Source of the DNA: Heligmosomoides polygyrus polygyrus
Lineage: Eukaryota > Nematoda > Chromadorea > Rhabditida > Heligmosomidae
Direction of reading: 5' to 3'
DNA length: 64,000 bases
Assembly: GCA_947396885.1 (NCBI GenBank)
Contig: OX377201.1
Location: 3,577,879 to 3,641,878, forward strand
Shown: positions 42,144 to 53,571 of the stretch, piece after piece
How positions within the stretch are numbered: the first letter of the stretch is position 1
Layout of the letters: every line of letters begins with the position of its first letter
Notes under the pieces: generated by a model
What the model saw: the letters and a program-made list of their open reading frames with translations, nothing else
Databases searched by the model: none
What the model was told of the DNA's origin: nothing
Translations under genes and position numbers: made by a program

Positions 42144-42867
42144 CTATAAGACGATTGCATAGCAAGTGAATTTTGCACTTTTCACGGAACAGGCTTCGAC
42201 ACTGCTCGATATGGTGGATTTTAGTGGGCTTGATGAGCAGATGACGGCTATATTGCTGTCGTTTCCCTCGAGAGCGGCTGCGATTCGCGATCGCGTCTCG
42301 GTTTCGTCGTCCGTCATTGCCTAGAATAGAATCCTTTAATCTTTCGAGGCATTAAAGAGAAGCGAGAATGATGACAACGAACCTTCTTCATGATTTTCCT
42401 GAGGTCATCACTGTTGCACTCAATGTCGTTACTCACTCCTTTGGGCTCCTCGACAGCTCTGGAAGAGAATGCTCGACGAAATGCACCTCGCTTAAGAAGA
42501 GCACACCTTACCGCTTATGTCGGCGTTTGTAGCTGCCGGCAGTAGCGTATGGAGCAGAAGGAGGTGGTGGTGGCGGAACGTACTGCTGTGGAGCAGGCAT
42601 TGGAGGTGGCACGTACTGTGGAGGTGGGGGCATGTACTGCGGTGGTGGAGGCATGTACTGTGGTGGTGGTGGTGCCATATACTGCGGCGGTGGAGGCCCT
42701 GCGTACTCTCCTCCTCCACCACCACAGGGTGGAGGTTGGCCATAGCCTGGTCCTCCCATACCTCCACCTCCTCCGCCCATACCACCACCAAGGCCTAAGC
42801 TGCCAAGAAGGTCCCACATGAAGGCCGAGCTGAGGGGAACGATCGAGAGTACAAGAAGAAGCCGCAT
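42144..42867 (-). CDS. Ground-like domain (hedgehog-related) secreted protein, 202 aa
   Basis: Exons: 42867-42512, 42458-42383, 42320-42144 (TAG). The protein starts with a signal peptide (MRLLLVLSIVPLSSAF), then WDLLGSLGLGG, a Gly-rich stretch, a Pro-rich tract of PPPPQYM repeats and a basic KRRHKR end of exon 1. Exons 2 and 3 encode the ground-like domain: IECNSDDLRKIMKK, then AMTDDETE, and conserved cysteines in AVICS, EACS and FTCYAI. Ground-like proteins are nematode hedgehog-related secreted proteins, usually linked to cuticle or epidermis. The acceptor CATTTTCAG directly precedes AT-ATG, and a TATA box lies ~100 bp upstream. Exon 1 would stop at TAA if unspliced; the GTAAGG donor removes it. 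The exon 2 donor (GTTCGT) is weak. It is a paralogue of the gene at 51760-52809. Confidence 0.85.
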
Positions 42868-42965
42868 ATCTGAAAATGTAGAGAGTTAGAAACAGAGCTC
42901 TGAATAGAAGAGTGTCCTTGGAGAAGCCAACTGGCAGAGGTGATAAAAACCCACCTCGACATGTG

Positions 42966-42976
42966 CCTTATATAGA
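42966..42976 (-). promoter_or_regulatory. TATA box of the ground-like gene
   Basis: On the minus strand, CTATATAAGG lies about 100 bp upstream of the ATG. The flanking sequence is conserved with the promoter of the paralogue (ACCGGAATGCG at 43012 and 52960). Confidence 0.6.
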
Positions 42977-43263
42977 CCCGAAATGTTTAACAGTCATTAG
43001 TCAGCGACGTACCGGAATGCGCGGCAGGTTGAAGCCCATTATAATGCGCCATTCAGCTTCTTCGGCGTGCTAACAATGGACAGAGTGCAGTAACACTGAA
43101 CCGCCAGCATTAGGTGACACATTCGATTCGCCGAATGCTGACCTTGCCGTCGCCGCGTCCGCTGTCCACTGGCGTTTAGCTTTTGCTTTCGACGTATGTA
43201 GAACTGATATGGAGCCAAACATCATAAATCATACTTTTCGGCAGTGCTTATTCTCCACTATCG
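42977..43263. other. Conserved upstream region of the ground-like gene
   Basis: 43000-43190 aligns loosely with 52950-53120 upstream of the paralogue (CACCGGAATGCG, GCAGTAACAC, GCTGTCCA), marking a shared duplicated promoter. Confidence 0.5.
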
Positions 43264-43543
43264 GTAAAGGACGGCGTTACTCAATCCCTTTTGGGATGCG
43301 CCATGCATTCGACTTCCACGGGATGTCGTGTAGACGACTTGAATGCGTACTTGGCCACACAATTAATTACGTGGTCAGCCGATGAACAAGAAAGCGCCTT
43401 TTCCTTCCCAGACAAGTCTGGTACAAATTCACCGACTCCTAGGGGATGGAAGGCTTGGTAGGCCTGGGCGGGATATCCGAACCAGGAACCTGGGATCGGG
43501 TGTACGCGACAGCCGGCACTTCCTCCGACTGCGCCACACGCTC
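43264..43543 (-). repeat. SINE copy
   Basis: Near full length: tail AAAGGACGGCGTTACTCAAT at 43264, head CTCCGACTGCGCCACACGC near 43540. Confidence 0.85.
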
Positions 43544-43787
43544 TCCTTCTTTTCCATATTTTAAATCGTGAATAAAGTTGTTCAAAAGCTTCGAAGATCG
43601 TGAAAGAAGTTACTGAAGAGCTGCTGCGAGTCCAAACCAGCTGTAACTTGGGCAGTTCTCGATGTGCCCAATTTTGTTTTATTCTTCATCTTCTTATTCA
43701 TATTATAGTTGTCTTCAATTCTGGTTTCTGACTGTTCCCATATAGTTTAATCTTAGTTTGGCGCCTTATTGGCGATGTAGTGAATAA

Positions 43788-44082
43788 CGGATAAAGGGTA
43801 AAGGACGGCGTTACTCAATCCCTTCTGGGATGCGCCAGCGCATTCTACTTCTACGGGATGTCGTGGAGGCGACATGAATGCGTATTTGGCCATGCAATGA
43901 CTTGCGGTGGCCAGCCGATGAACAAGTCAGCCCACTATCCTTCCCAGACAAGTCTGGTACAATCCACCGACCCCGGAGGGATGGAAGGCTTGATTGGCCT
44001 GGGCGGGAAATCCGAACCAGGAACCTGGTATCGGGTGCACGCGACAGTCGCGCCTCCTCCGACTGCGCTACACTCGCCCGAC
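43788..44082 (-). repeat. Young SINE copy with 11-bp target duplication
   Basis: Flanked by GTAGTGAATAA / GTAGTAAATAA (43777-43787 and 44083-44093). It is nearly identical to the copy at 50405. Confidence 0.9.
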
Positions 44083-44093
44083 GTAGTAAATAA

Positions 44094-44464
44094 ATAAATA
44101 AATGTGCCATAATCAAACCCGTAATTTTCTAGTATTTGCCCGAGATTGTGCCATGCATGTTGACAAGGATGTTTGGACGCTAAAAACCGGTTTTGCGCTT
44201 GATGCTACAGCGCTAATTGCCTCGGGTTACACTGCGTTCGATGGCCTCGTCGGTCACTCAGGAACCTGTAGCTGAATATTATGGGAGATGTCCACACGTT
44301 GTGCCCTCTGAGCAAGCGCTTTTTCTCCAGCGCATACAGAAACCTCGCGATAGCGAAGTCGAAAGAGGCGCCTGGTCTCGCATCTAATTATTTCATTTTT
44401 CGGCGGCTTCTGTCCTATCGCGGTAGACATGTATCCCCCTCATCGCGGTGGACAGGTATCCCCC
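44094..44464. other. Spacer, nothing recognised
   Basis: A plus-strand frame runs through but continues into the SINE; it shows no known domain. Confidence 0.45.
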
Positions 44465-44752
44465 TACAGAGTGCAGCCGGAGGAGGCGCCGACTGTCGCC
44501 TCACCCGACACCAGGTTCCTGGTTCGGATCTCCCGCCCAGGCCAATCAAGCCTTCCATCCCTCCGGGGTCGGTGAATTGGTTCCAGACTTGTCTGGGAAG
44601 GATAGAGCGCTGTTCATCGGCTAGCCACCGCAAGTCATTGTATGACCAAATACGCATTCAAATCGCCTCCACGACATCTCGTAGAAGTAGAATGCGTGGC
44701 TCATCTCAAAAAGGATTGAGTAACGCCGTCCTCCATCTTTTATCCTTAGCGC
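44465..44752 (+). repeat. SINE copy
   Basis: Head AGAGTGCAGCCGGAGGAGG at 44466; tail with CTTTTATCC at 44745. The long open frame over it is SINE-derived. Confidence 0.83.
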
Positions 44753-44945
44753 AGTCGAACGAGGCGGCTAGTCTCGCGTGCACCCCTAATCATTCCATTC
44801 TTCGGCGACTTCTGCCCTATCTAAACAGGTCAATGTATGACGACCTCCTTAGCCCTCGAGAAAGACGAATCCCATGGGCAACTCTGGCACGAGACCGTGA
44901 CGAGTGTAGACGCAAACTGCTCTTGCTGTAGCAGTTAGATGAATT
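44753..44945 (+). pseudogene. RTE-type LINE C-terminal fragment
   Basis: MYDDLLSPRERRIPWATLAR followed by DRDECRRK matches the RYDALRVPRARRTHWTTLARDR block at the RTE C-terminus. The upstream part has decayed. Confidence 0.65.
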
Positions 44946-45214
44946 GCAGGAAAACAGCTGATAGTCAATTGTTATGAGAAGGCCATGTCGACCGGAATTT
45001 TTCAACATTTCTCTCGACGAAAATTGAGTTGATTTGGATCTTCTCCTTTAGTATATCTCATAAACTTACGTCACCAAAACGTGTACTAGAACGAGCCGAA
45101 ATATTCAACCGTTTTAGGTCCTTTATGCCTCCACTGTTGTTTAATATTTTTGGTCTATGCCAGACTTATTGGTAAAATTATGTGGTTGGACAGACGAATG
45201 AGATGCAGGCTATT

Positions 45215-45350
45215 GGACATACCCTATTCCAAGGTTCTTGGTTAGGGTTTTGTCGAGGACGCATTCAATTTGCCTCCATGATATCCAGTAGAAGTAGAAT
45301 GTGTGGCGTATCCCAAATATAGAGTACTTAACGCCGTCTTCATCTCTGTC
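45215..45350 (+). repeat. SINE fragment, diverged
   Basis: CAAGGTTCTTGGTTAGGG and CCAGTAGAAGTAGAATGTGTGG match. The middle is deleted. Confidence 0.6.
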
Positions 45351-45756
45351 CATCCTTTATGTAAAAAAATCTTTGTGCATACCATCAACAATTATGTTTA
45401 CGTCCACATCACCAGCCAAACTAGCGAGAATATTTTTAAGTGAAATTCTATGGCGGAAGATCCACTCTGTATCTCTTCCACAATTGGGAACTGAAATCTA
45501 ATCGAAGTAGCCTTAACTGGCCCTCAACAGCTGCATCCTATATGAGCTCAGGAGTAAGGTCTCCATTTTAAACGTTTTTGGAAATAGATTCTGTGTAAGA
45601 AAATGTGAGTACAGCCCATGCTTGACTTTGACTTTTTTACAGCAGTATATTTTTCTTCGAACCAAACCCAAACCATGATGCTACAAACTGTTGAGTTCTC
45701 ATTTGAACAAGTGACTTCTCTTTTTGGTTTGCAAATAATGTCTATCCAGTTTTAGG
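45351..45756. other. Spacer, nothing recognised
   Basis: No supported feature. Confidence 0.5.
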
Positions 45757-46640
45757 ATGCCGCAAAAACTATTTTTGCGTTTTTTATACAGCTCGCCTTA
45801 CAGTTACCCATTTAGAAAACTAAGGGTATATTTGAGCTCAGGAGCTCGATCTCTATCGTTTGGGAGCCATGAAGACTGTTTTGAAACGTTAGGAGAATTT
45901 TGTCAGAAATTCTCAGCCGACCTACATAGGAATTGCTATTATTTTAAAATACAGAATGCTAAAAAAAGCTAGTTAAAGGTCGCTAAAAGCGACGTGGACA
46001 TGCCTCCGACCACGAGAATGAATGAGAATTTTTGACAAAATTCTACAGTCAGTTCAAAAAAGTCTGAAGGTTTTACAATTTTCACTAAGGGAAGATAGAA
46101 GCGGAGTGAACATGCTTCCGACCACTCGATTGATGGGTACCTCGATCGATACTATACGCACTGGGCACGGCGCACTCTCGGAGCATTCCTGACATGACAG
46201 AGCACTGGCAACGTACGCCAGCTTGAGATAGTCCGAAAACATGCATGTACTGGGAAACAAGCTGCTCGAATCGCAGAAAGTCAGCTCCAGTCATTTTTTG
46301 GCCACACACGGCAAAAATTCGGTGTTTTGGTAAAGTTGTATATACATTTGTGTAGATCTCAGGGAAATCAATCGAAGGGTGCTAATAGTTTTTCAAAAAA
46401 ACCTAAAATTAGAGGAGTTGTGAGTATGCTGCCGTTTACGACGGACAACTCGTCCACAGCCGCGCTTGGCAATGGAGCGCAAGTTTTCAATTTCGAACAT
46501 TTTCGTAGCTCCATATGCGCTTTGTATACCACACGATAGAGCTCGAGCTCCTGAGCTCAAATATGGTCTTGGCTTGTCACATGTATGACTTCTGGGCAAG
46601 TTGTATCAAAAAAACGCAAAAAATAATTTTTGCGCCGTCT
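45757..46640. mobile_element. Fold-back element, diverged arms
   Basis: Left AAACTATTTTTGCGTTTTTT and TATTTGAGCTCAGGAGCTCGA pair with right TCGAGCTCCTGAGCTCAAATA and AAAAAACGCAAAAAATAATT. The arms are about 110-200 bp with a longer divergent middle. No coding content or certain termini. Confidence 0.65.
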
Positions 46641-47778
46641 GTTCAAAAGCGTGGGCAGACATATCTCCAACGCCGCGCGAACCCTCCTGGCGTCGCGCAC
46701 GGCGCGCGACGAAATTGGACGAGTTGTCGCGGTCCGATGCTTCCAACGGCTGGAAACGCTTCGTACAGTAACATGCTGCACGCCTCTGCCTTATTTCAAC
46801 CTTTCTTGGAGATGGTATATGAATTTGGTTTCAACAGGACGATCAGCGACAGTTTATACAGGAATCCTGGTCATATGGATGGTTTCTGGCGTCAGTATTT
46901 GCCATCTACAACTTCTTCGGTCAACTTTTACCTGTGATTATGGTCATACTACGGAAAAAAGTCACTATCGCCCATTCTCGGATCAACAGTCCTACTGCAG
47001 TCTGTTGCCTACCACATTCTGTGGGTTCTTAAGTTCCTTGCTAGAAATGTGGTCTGGGAGCTTAAGAACATTTCGTGCTCCGCGGCTAACCATGCGCCAC
47101 CGAGCGGTCTCCGGGCTACTCGCCCCCGTGACGTCGCAGTCGGCGCGCGAACGGAGTTTCGCACGACGTCTGGCGTCTCTCGCTGCAAGCCGAATCTCTC
47201 ACTCGCAGCCGGAGCCTCCACCTCTCCGTGCACTTTTGCACGTGGGTTCATGAGGATCCGTTTCACTTAGTGACAGTAAACCATCTCCGGAGTGAGTTAA
47301 TTGGTGCCAGACGCGCCCAGGAATGGTGAAAAACTGACTAGCCTTTTAACAGAAATCCATGAGTCCTCGGATTTGCAAAATATGCACTTGAACTACGGTG
47401 ATGATCCCAACGATGCGCCAGGCATTCTGCTTCGACAGTATCCCGTATTACCATACGGACACTGCTACGAGCATCTTAACCAGGGATAGGGGCTGGCCTA
47501 TCATATTTGCCTTTAATAGAGAAGGCCTGTACGTGATAGTAGCTTTTGTATCAGACATCAGGCCCTTATTTTCTGTGCTTGACGCCAGAAATTGAGTCCT
47601 GGGCGTTTTCAGATATCCAGCGGGTTCTTTCGAAGCGTTTATGGATATGCCTGGATCATATGGCACATGGCTATAGATGCAAATTGACCAGAGAGGGGTC
47701 AACATGTACTCAATGGCTATTCCGCCTTGCCCCAAGCGCTGCATAGTGCTGTCCTACAGGGTGAGCCTCACTCCTTCA
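46641..47778. other. Spacer with a repeated GC-rich module
   Basis: 47066-47275 repeats the module at 1-110 (AACATTTCGTGCTCCGCGG). A short SINE-like piece (GAGTGAGTTAATTGGTGCCA) lies at about 47290. No gene was recognised. Confidence 0.4.
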
Positions 47779-48519
47779 TTATACGGAAGACCTTAGTGTT
47801 GGGGATGAGATGTTCATGAGCTCATTGAGAGGAAAGAGGCACATATCACCAATATTCTTCACTCCATTCAAGCTCTTTAGCCTTTCGGCCAGCTGTCTTA
47901 GGTTATCTACACTGACTGTGTATGTGTCGACTCTTCGACTCATGCCACTCCACTGTCGTAAAGACGGTAGGAAAAATCCTAGGAGCATTGGCAGACCTCT
48001 ATTAAGAATATTATGAGGGCATTCAGGTGTCTGGTTAGACCTCGAAGGCCCCAGAGAGGTGGAGAAAGAGCTTTCGTCCGTCCTTAGACAGCTTTGGAGT
48101 GTAGTTCGAGAAGTTATCTGCTTGGAGCATTTGAGTCGTGCACCTTCACTCCTCCTTAAAAATCTTCCCCTCCTATGGTTGCTCGCAAATATTTCAATGT
48201 GACCTCCAATGCAACCGGTCTTTGCGTGATGTGGTCGGTACCAGTCCCTGTAGATTTCGTAAGCCGTCATCGTGCTTGGAGACTCCCTCATCGCGGCCGT
48301 GAGCTCATGATTCACACGTGGACCAAGTATGGAGACATTCGCGCCCGCATGCACTCTTTCGTCTGGAATCTCTCCTGCCGCGCTCGCAACCGCGGTCGCG
48401 GGGGCGAGTAGCCCCGCAACCCCACCGAGCGAACGTCTGCGTATCAGCGCCGCGACATCGCACGCGGCTAGCGCGCGACGTCGCGTTGGAGCTAGGTCCT
48501 GGAGCCGTTCAAAAGACAC
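47779..48519 (-). CDS. Unrecognised 246-codon open frame
   Basis: The longest minus-strand frame in this stretch. Its C-terminal half has protein-like composition (VDTYTVSVDNLRQLAERLKS, DMCLFPLNELMNISS), while the first ~60 codons overlap the GC-rich repeat module of 48419-48490. No family and no splice signals were recognised. It may be a remnant of an unknown transposable element or chance. Confidence 0.2.
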   Translation of the reverse strand: MSFERLQDLAPTRRRALAACDVAALIRRRSLGGVAGLLAPATAVASAAGEIPDERVHAGANVSILGPRVNHELTAAMRESPSTMTAYEIYRDWYRPHHAKTGCIGGHIEIFASNHRRGRFLRRSEGARLKCSKQITSRTTLQSCLRTDESSFSTSLGPSRSNQTPECPHNILNRGLPMLLGFFLPSLRQWSGMSRRVDTYTVSVDNLRQLAERLKSLNGVKNIGDMCLFPLNELMNISSPTLRSSV

Positions 48520-48540
48520 CTCCAGAAGAGCTAGTTTATG

Positions 48541-49105
48541 TTAGGTTGTCCCACAAGTCCCCGCCGTTTCTTCAACGATTCATTGCAGATTCCACATACG
48601 GTCTCCTGCGTAGCGCAACACAGAATTTGAAAGAGAATGGTTTGTACTATCAGAGCATATATTGCGCTTGTCTTTTTTCATTCTGAATTTTTTCAATTTT
48701 TAGGTCGTTGAAGTGAAAAGTGAAAAAGTAGCCATTTGCGCACTTGTTCTCTCCGCTTAATTTGTATTTTTTGCGCCGTTTTTATAGCATTTGGAAGACA
48801 ATTTTCTGTACTACAAGAGTGTATGTTGGTCCTATTTTCTCACTTGTCCTTTATTGATTTTTAGGCCATCAATTTGGGACGTCCGACTTTTCCGTCCGAA
48901 CTTTTACCGAAACTCCTGCTCTGTGGTAGGATTTTTCGCTCGGTGTTAAATGTCGTTCGAAAGCGAATGTCTTGCTCTATAAGGATTTGTGTTGCGTTTA
49001 CTGGCTCATGCTGATTTCTGTCGAGTATCAACAAGATTTCAAAAAGAGAAAATGATCTTCACCAACAACTCCTTCTCCTTGTTCAGTTGTTGATATTCGG
49101 CAGGA
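48541..49105. mobile_element. Mariner-type fold-back, one arm only
   Basis: It begins TTAGGTTGTCCCACAAGTCC as in 5050-6107 and follows that arm to the axis region (GTTGATATTCGG), then stops. The second arm is missing. Confidence 0.8.
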
Positions 49106-50394
49106 ATCAGCATCAGCCAAGAACGGCGACACAGATTCCACCCGTGAGGTGCCCAGGAGTGCTTCATGCACTTTGTACCTGTGTATCACTGGTGTTGAAC
49201 ATTTATACATCACCATGTAGAATACCACAACGTACCGCAGGAAAAATGCGCAGAAAACGTCTGAAAATGGTATGGACGTCAGAATCACCCAAATCTCTAC
49301 CAATCAGTTGAAATGCAAAAGCCCAGCAACGCAGAGAAGCCAAACCCCTGACCTCCTTCGCATGAGTTAACCCTCTACCCACCTGCGCTCCGAGCCTCTT
49401 GCCGCGGAAGCACCGCGGACGTACAAGATCCCCAAACGCGTGCTGCGCCGTATCCCCTTGTGACCCCCTACTTCTTGGGTTCAACGACTTGACAAAAAAT
49501 ACACACATTTTCAAACCAACTGAGAGGTGAGGATTCTCCCTATATGACGGTTACAGGGTACGGGTCAACCGTAACTCATGTTTCGGCGGTTTCGTCGTGC
49601 CGTCGCCGTCCTCTAGATTAGAGATCCTGCTGTCGCTACATCTCTTCACCGTGCGCTAAGGTCCAGACAACGGAGCACCCCGCACTTCTCTACCGCAGGC
49701 GAGATAGGGCAGCTTGAGGACTGCGCTTCATAAACCATTATTTCGCATACGAACGATGTCGGTTAGGCGACCTTTCTTATTAGAAATTGATGCGATGGGA
49801 TAGTCTTGCCTTGCCTTTTCGACTTTTTTAAAAGAATGTCACGCCAAGGACATTGGTAATAGTACTCGCAACCAGTGTCCCGGCTCAAAGGTGAGATCCG
49901 ATTCCTCCTGCGTTGCGAGTTTGGGACGCGCCGTGTACTTGAAAGAACGTCACAGTGGTGTGTTTGATTGGTTACACAAGGTTATATGCAAAGTACTGAG
50001 CGGCTTGGATTAGGTTATGTCGCTTTTCTTGTGTAGACCAGTGGGATTCAAGCTGGGCCTTTTTCAGAAGTTATATCCTAAGGTTCATTGCTTCTAGCTG
50101 TATGCAAATGACTATATTCCATCACGATCGTCTGTAAAAAGAAACAGACCTGAGGCTCTCAGAAAGCTTAAGGATCAGAGATCGGCCTTAAGGATTGTCA
50201 TCTGTTCATAAACGCAAATGTTCTGCCTAAGGAAGGCGAATAATAGAACACCATGAGTATGATCCACTAATGTTTGTCTCTTCCTGTCTTCCACTGGCAT
50301 GTGCCTCCATGAAAACCTTGCCGTTATGGAAGCAGGACCCAAACGTTGTCTCCACCAATTTCCTTTTACAAATAAAGTTTTGCCAGACCTGCTT
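49106..50394. other. Spacer, nothing recognised
   Basis: Short open frames exist (for example minus 49203-49514) but none shows a known domain or splice signals. Confidence 0.45.
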
Positions 50395-50404
50395 ACCTTC
50401 ACTA

Positions 50405-50699
50405 GGATAAAGGATAAAGGACGGCGTTGTTCAATTCCTTCTGGGATGCGCTAGCGCATTCTATTTCTACGGGATGTCGTGGAGGCGATATGAATGCGTA
50501 TTTGGCCATACAATGACTTGCGGTGGCCAGCCGATGAACAAGTCAGCGCTCTATCCTTCCCAGACGAGTCTGGTACCAATTCACCGACCCCGGAGCGATG
50601 GAAGGCTTGGTTGGCCTGGGCGGGAAATCCGAACCAGGAACCTGGTATCGGGTGCACGCGACAGTCGCGCCTCCTCCGACTGCGCCACACGCGCCCCCA
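50405..50699 (-). repeat. Reference copy of the tRNA-derived SINE (295 bp)
   Basis: Flanked by perfect 10-bp repeats ACCTTCACTA (50395-50404 and 50700-50709). Read on the minus strand, the head carries an A box (TGGCGCAGTCGG) and a B-box-like GGTTCGGATTTCC about 50 bp on, as in a tRNA. The body follows, ending in GTCC and repeats of TTTATCC rather than poly-A. It would be transcribed by RNA polymerase III and moved by a LINE in trans, which I infer. There are more than 20 copies in the window on both strands. Confidence 0.93.
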
Positions 50700-50709
50700 A
50701 CCTTCACTA

Positions 50710-51759
50710 ATTGTTAATAATAATAATTTATTGCGTTGTTTAAGACAAACGTTAGAAAACGCGACAAACAGCAGCACAGACCATGTCTGATGTCTGTCGT
50801 GCCACCCAAAACGTAGCAGCTTCCAGACGACTGTTTCGTAACCTTTAGGAAATCTGTAAGCTACGAAAGTTGCAATTCTCCTCTTTGAAACTCAGTCTTC
50901 TTGCACTGCGCGCTTCCGCGACCGCTAGCGTTTATGGAGAAGCAGGCGACGAGGAGTCAGCTCACTCGGCCGCCAGCCGTGTTTCTCTGCGCTTTCGCCT
51001 TTCCGCTCGTCTGGTGGACCCGTATCCCTAGACGCTATATGACTCGCTCCCCCCGTTCAGACATACGCTTCAGACCCTTCCCTTGTAAGAGGAAAGGTGA
51101 CTATACTTATTGAGAAAACAGTCCGTTAAAAATTTTGTTAAAATTCTGAAAATTTCCGTTAAGTCGTTAAGCCAGATTTCAACGAGAAATGCAGTGAATT
51201 CGTTAAATTCGTTAAATCGCTAACCGTAAAATGTACACCCCTGATGTCCATCATGAATTCGTTCATCAACGACGTATTCGAACATATCGCAGCGTCTCGC
51301 CTGGCGCACTACAACAAGCGCTCGGCGACCTCGTCACGCAAAATTCAGACGGCTGTGTCTCATTCTGCCCTGTGAACTGGCCAAGCACACCGTCTCCGAG
51401 TACACATCAAGCAAGTGAACGTTCCATTTATCGGGTCTCATAGTCTCATTTTCATCGTAACGCGTCGTACTGTATTTATTGTTCAGTCCGCACCTATTCC
51501 GACGTGTATTATTGTCGAAGTTGGATAAAGCTATGTCCTTCAGAAGTTGTGTTTCTTACCGTTGGGTGAGATTCGTGGACAAACTAATGAAGTCTGTGGA
51601 AAAAGAAAAACTTCGAAAAAGTTCGGCTTACCTTTTATAACATCGTAGCAGTACTCATCGGTTCATGTGTTCGAACTTTTGTATGTTCTCGAGAAAAAAC
51701 AAAAATTTCTAAATTTATTGAAGCTCTATGGAGATCGTTTTACTAACTTTCCCTAAGTT
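50710..51759. other. Spacer with one hAT-like terminus
   Basis: 51115-51245 is AT-rich with CGTTAAATCG words and ends TGTACACCCCTG, like the right end of the hAT-like element at 39718. The rest shows nothing recognisable. Confidence 0.45.
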
Positions 51760-52809
51760 CTATAGCGCAATAGCGTAGCAAGTGAATTTCTCGTTCTTCA
51801 CTGAGCAGAAGTCGATGCTGTTTGATATGGTGAATTTCAGAGGGTTCTTCGAACAAGTGACGGCCATTCTGCTCTCATTCTTTTCGAGGGCAGCCACGAT
51901 TTTCAACACCGCCTCGGTTTCGTCCTCCGTCATTGCCTGGAATGTGTGGAATAGCTTTTTCGGATTCAATCATTGGTTTGAATCCAGAATGATTAGAACC
52001 CACCTTCTTAATGATCTTCTTGAGATCGTCGCTGTTGCAGTCAACGTCGCTGCTCACTCCTTTACGCCCCTCATCAGCTCTGAAAGGGAATGCGCATTGG
52101 TGAAGATCATAAGCGGTGAACGCTGAACTTACCGCTTGGATCGTCTGTAGCCACCGCCAGAAGCGTATCCTCCAGATGGAGGTGGCTGTGACTTAGCGTA
52201 TCCACCACCACCACCACCTCCTCCTCCTCCGCCTGATGAATAACCACCTCCTCCTCCGCCTGATGAGTAGCCACCACCTCCTCCGCCCGATGAATAACCA
52301 CCTCCCCCACCCGATGGGTAAGATGGCTGAGGTCGAGCATAACCACCTCCACCTCCACCTCCACCTCCTCCTGATGGGTAAGATGGCTGAGGGCGCGCAT
52401 AACCACCTCCACCTCCTCCTCCTCCTGATGGGTAAGATGGCTGAGGGCGAGCGTAACCTCCTCCTGATGGGTAAGACGGTCGTGGAGGAGGGGCATAGTG
52501 CTGCTGTGGAGGTGGCATCGGTCGTGGAGGAGGCATATAATGCTGTTGTGGCGGCATGTACTGCTGCTGTGGAGGCATGTAGTGCTGTTGAGGAGGTCCT
52601 TGGTATCCACCGCCGCCACATGGTGGTGGTGGAGGAGGTGGAGGAGGTGGTGGTGGTGCATAAGCTGGAGGTGCATAAGCTGGTGCACTAGCTCCACCTC
52701 CTCCTCCCATACCACCTCCGCCGCCTCCGCCAAGGCCTAGTTGTGAGAGGAGATCCCACAGGAAGGCCGAGCTCAGCGGCACAAGCGAGAGCACAAGCAG
52801 CAGCCGCAT
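51760..52809 (-). CDS. Ground-like domain (hedgehog-related) secreted protein, 309 aa
   Basis: Exons: 52809-52133, 52079-52004, 51936-51760 (TAG). Signal peptide MRLLLVLSLVPLSSAF, then WDLLSQLGLGG, a Gly-rich block, Pro-rich and YMPPQQ repeats, then imperfect repeats of ARPQPSYPSGGGG and YSSGGGG; exon 1 ends RRSKR at a GTAAGT donor. Exons 2-3 give the ground-like domain: VDCNSDDLKKIIKK, AMTEDETEAVLKIVAALEK, and Cys in AVTCS, DFCS and FTCYAI. Exons 2 and 3 are exactly the same length (76 and 177 nt) as in the paralogue at 42144-42867; exon 1 is 321 nt longer because of repeat expansion. TTATTTTCAG-GC precedes the ATG (a likely trans-splice site). It is expected to be secreted to the cuticle or extracellular matrix. 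Long opposite-strand frames over exon 1 are shadows. Confidence 0.9.
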
Positions 52810-52917
52810 GCCTGAAAATAATAAGGCTAACGAGGGCGACTTGATAACCTAAAAGGCGGAAAAGGTGGAGAAGGAGCTAGCTCAAGGAAGTGATGAAAAA
52901 CCACCTCCACCGTCGCC

Positions 52918-52924
52918 TTTTATA
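52918..52924 (-). promoter_or_regulatory. TATA box of the ground-like gene
   Basis: CTCTATAAAAGG on the minus strand lies about 110 bp upstream of the ATG. It is conserved in position and flank with the paralogous promoter at 42966. Confidence 0.65.
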
Positions 52925-52929
52925 GAGCC

Positions 52930-53571
52930 CAAAAGTTTCACGCTAATTAGCCGACGACGCACCGGAATGCGTAACAGGTTCAAGTCCATCATGTTGGCCA
53001 TCGGTTACTCCAGCAAGGTTACAAAAGAAGCGTTGCAGTAACACCGGATCGGAAATACGAGGCGGCAATTTCGATTTTCCGTCCAGCGACCTTGGCTGCT
53101 GTCCAGTAGCATTTGCCCAATGGTTCGCATCCTTTGCCGTTCGATGCCGCTGCGCTGCAACGATGACAATGTCAGCAGAAGACCAGATATCAAAGGCGTT
53201 CTGCAAAAGAATCGAAAACCGCTTAAGGACGTCGAAAAACTGGTAACTCTCTTCAAATCTCCGCGAAGGAACCGTAACATGATGAACAAGTTCGCGCTCA
53301 AACTCAAAACTTGAAGATTCGCATCTCATCTGCATGGGTTTTTCTTCGTATTCTCACTATTTTAAGGCATATAAAGAAATTTTTGGATCTATCCTAGTCC
53401 GGGGGGTCACATAACTAAAAGGTAGGTAACAAAATGAACTGAGACTTACCTAGCGGCTCCTAGAGAACGAGTTGCAACCTAAAAGAAACCAAAAACAAAC
53501 GAACAAACAAAAAAATAAAAAATCGCCGAGGTTTACAACCGTCTCGGCGGGCAAAAAGCGACGGAATGGAG
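52930..53571. other. Upstream region of the ground-like gene
   Basis: Up to ~53120 it is similar to the paralogue's upstream region. A 64-codon plus frame (53120-53314, with RRPDIKGVLQKNRKPLKDVEK) may be part of a divergent exon but has no recognised family. A hairpin (CGCCGAG against CTCGGCG) lies at 53523-53548. Confidence 0.35.

Noticed and set aside
52236..52740. Plus-strand frames of 80-150 aa over 52.2-52.7 kb and similar ones at 42.5-42.8 kb
   Set aside because: Shadows of Gly/Pro codon repeats in exon 1 of the minus-strand ground-like genes.
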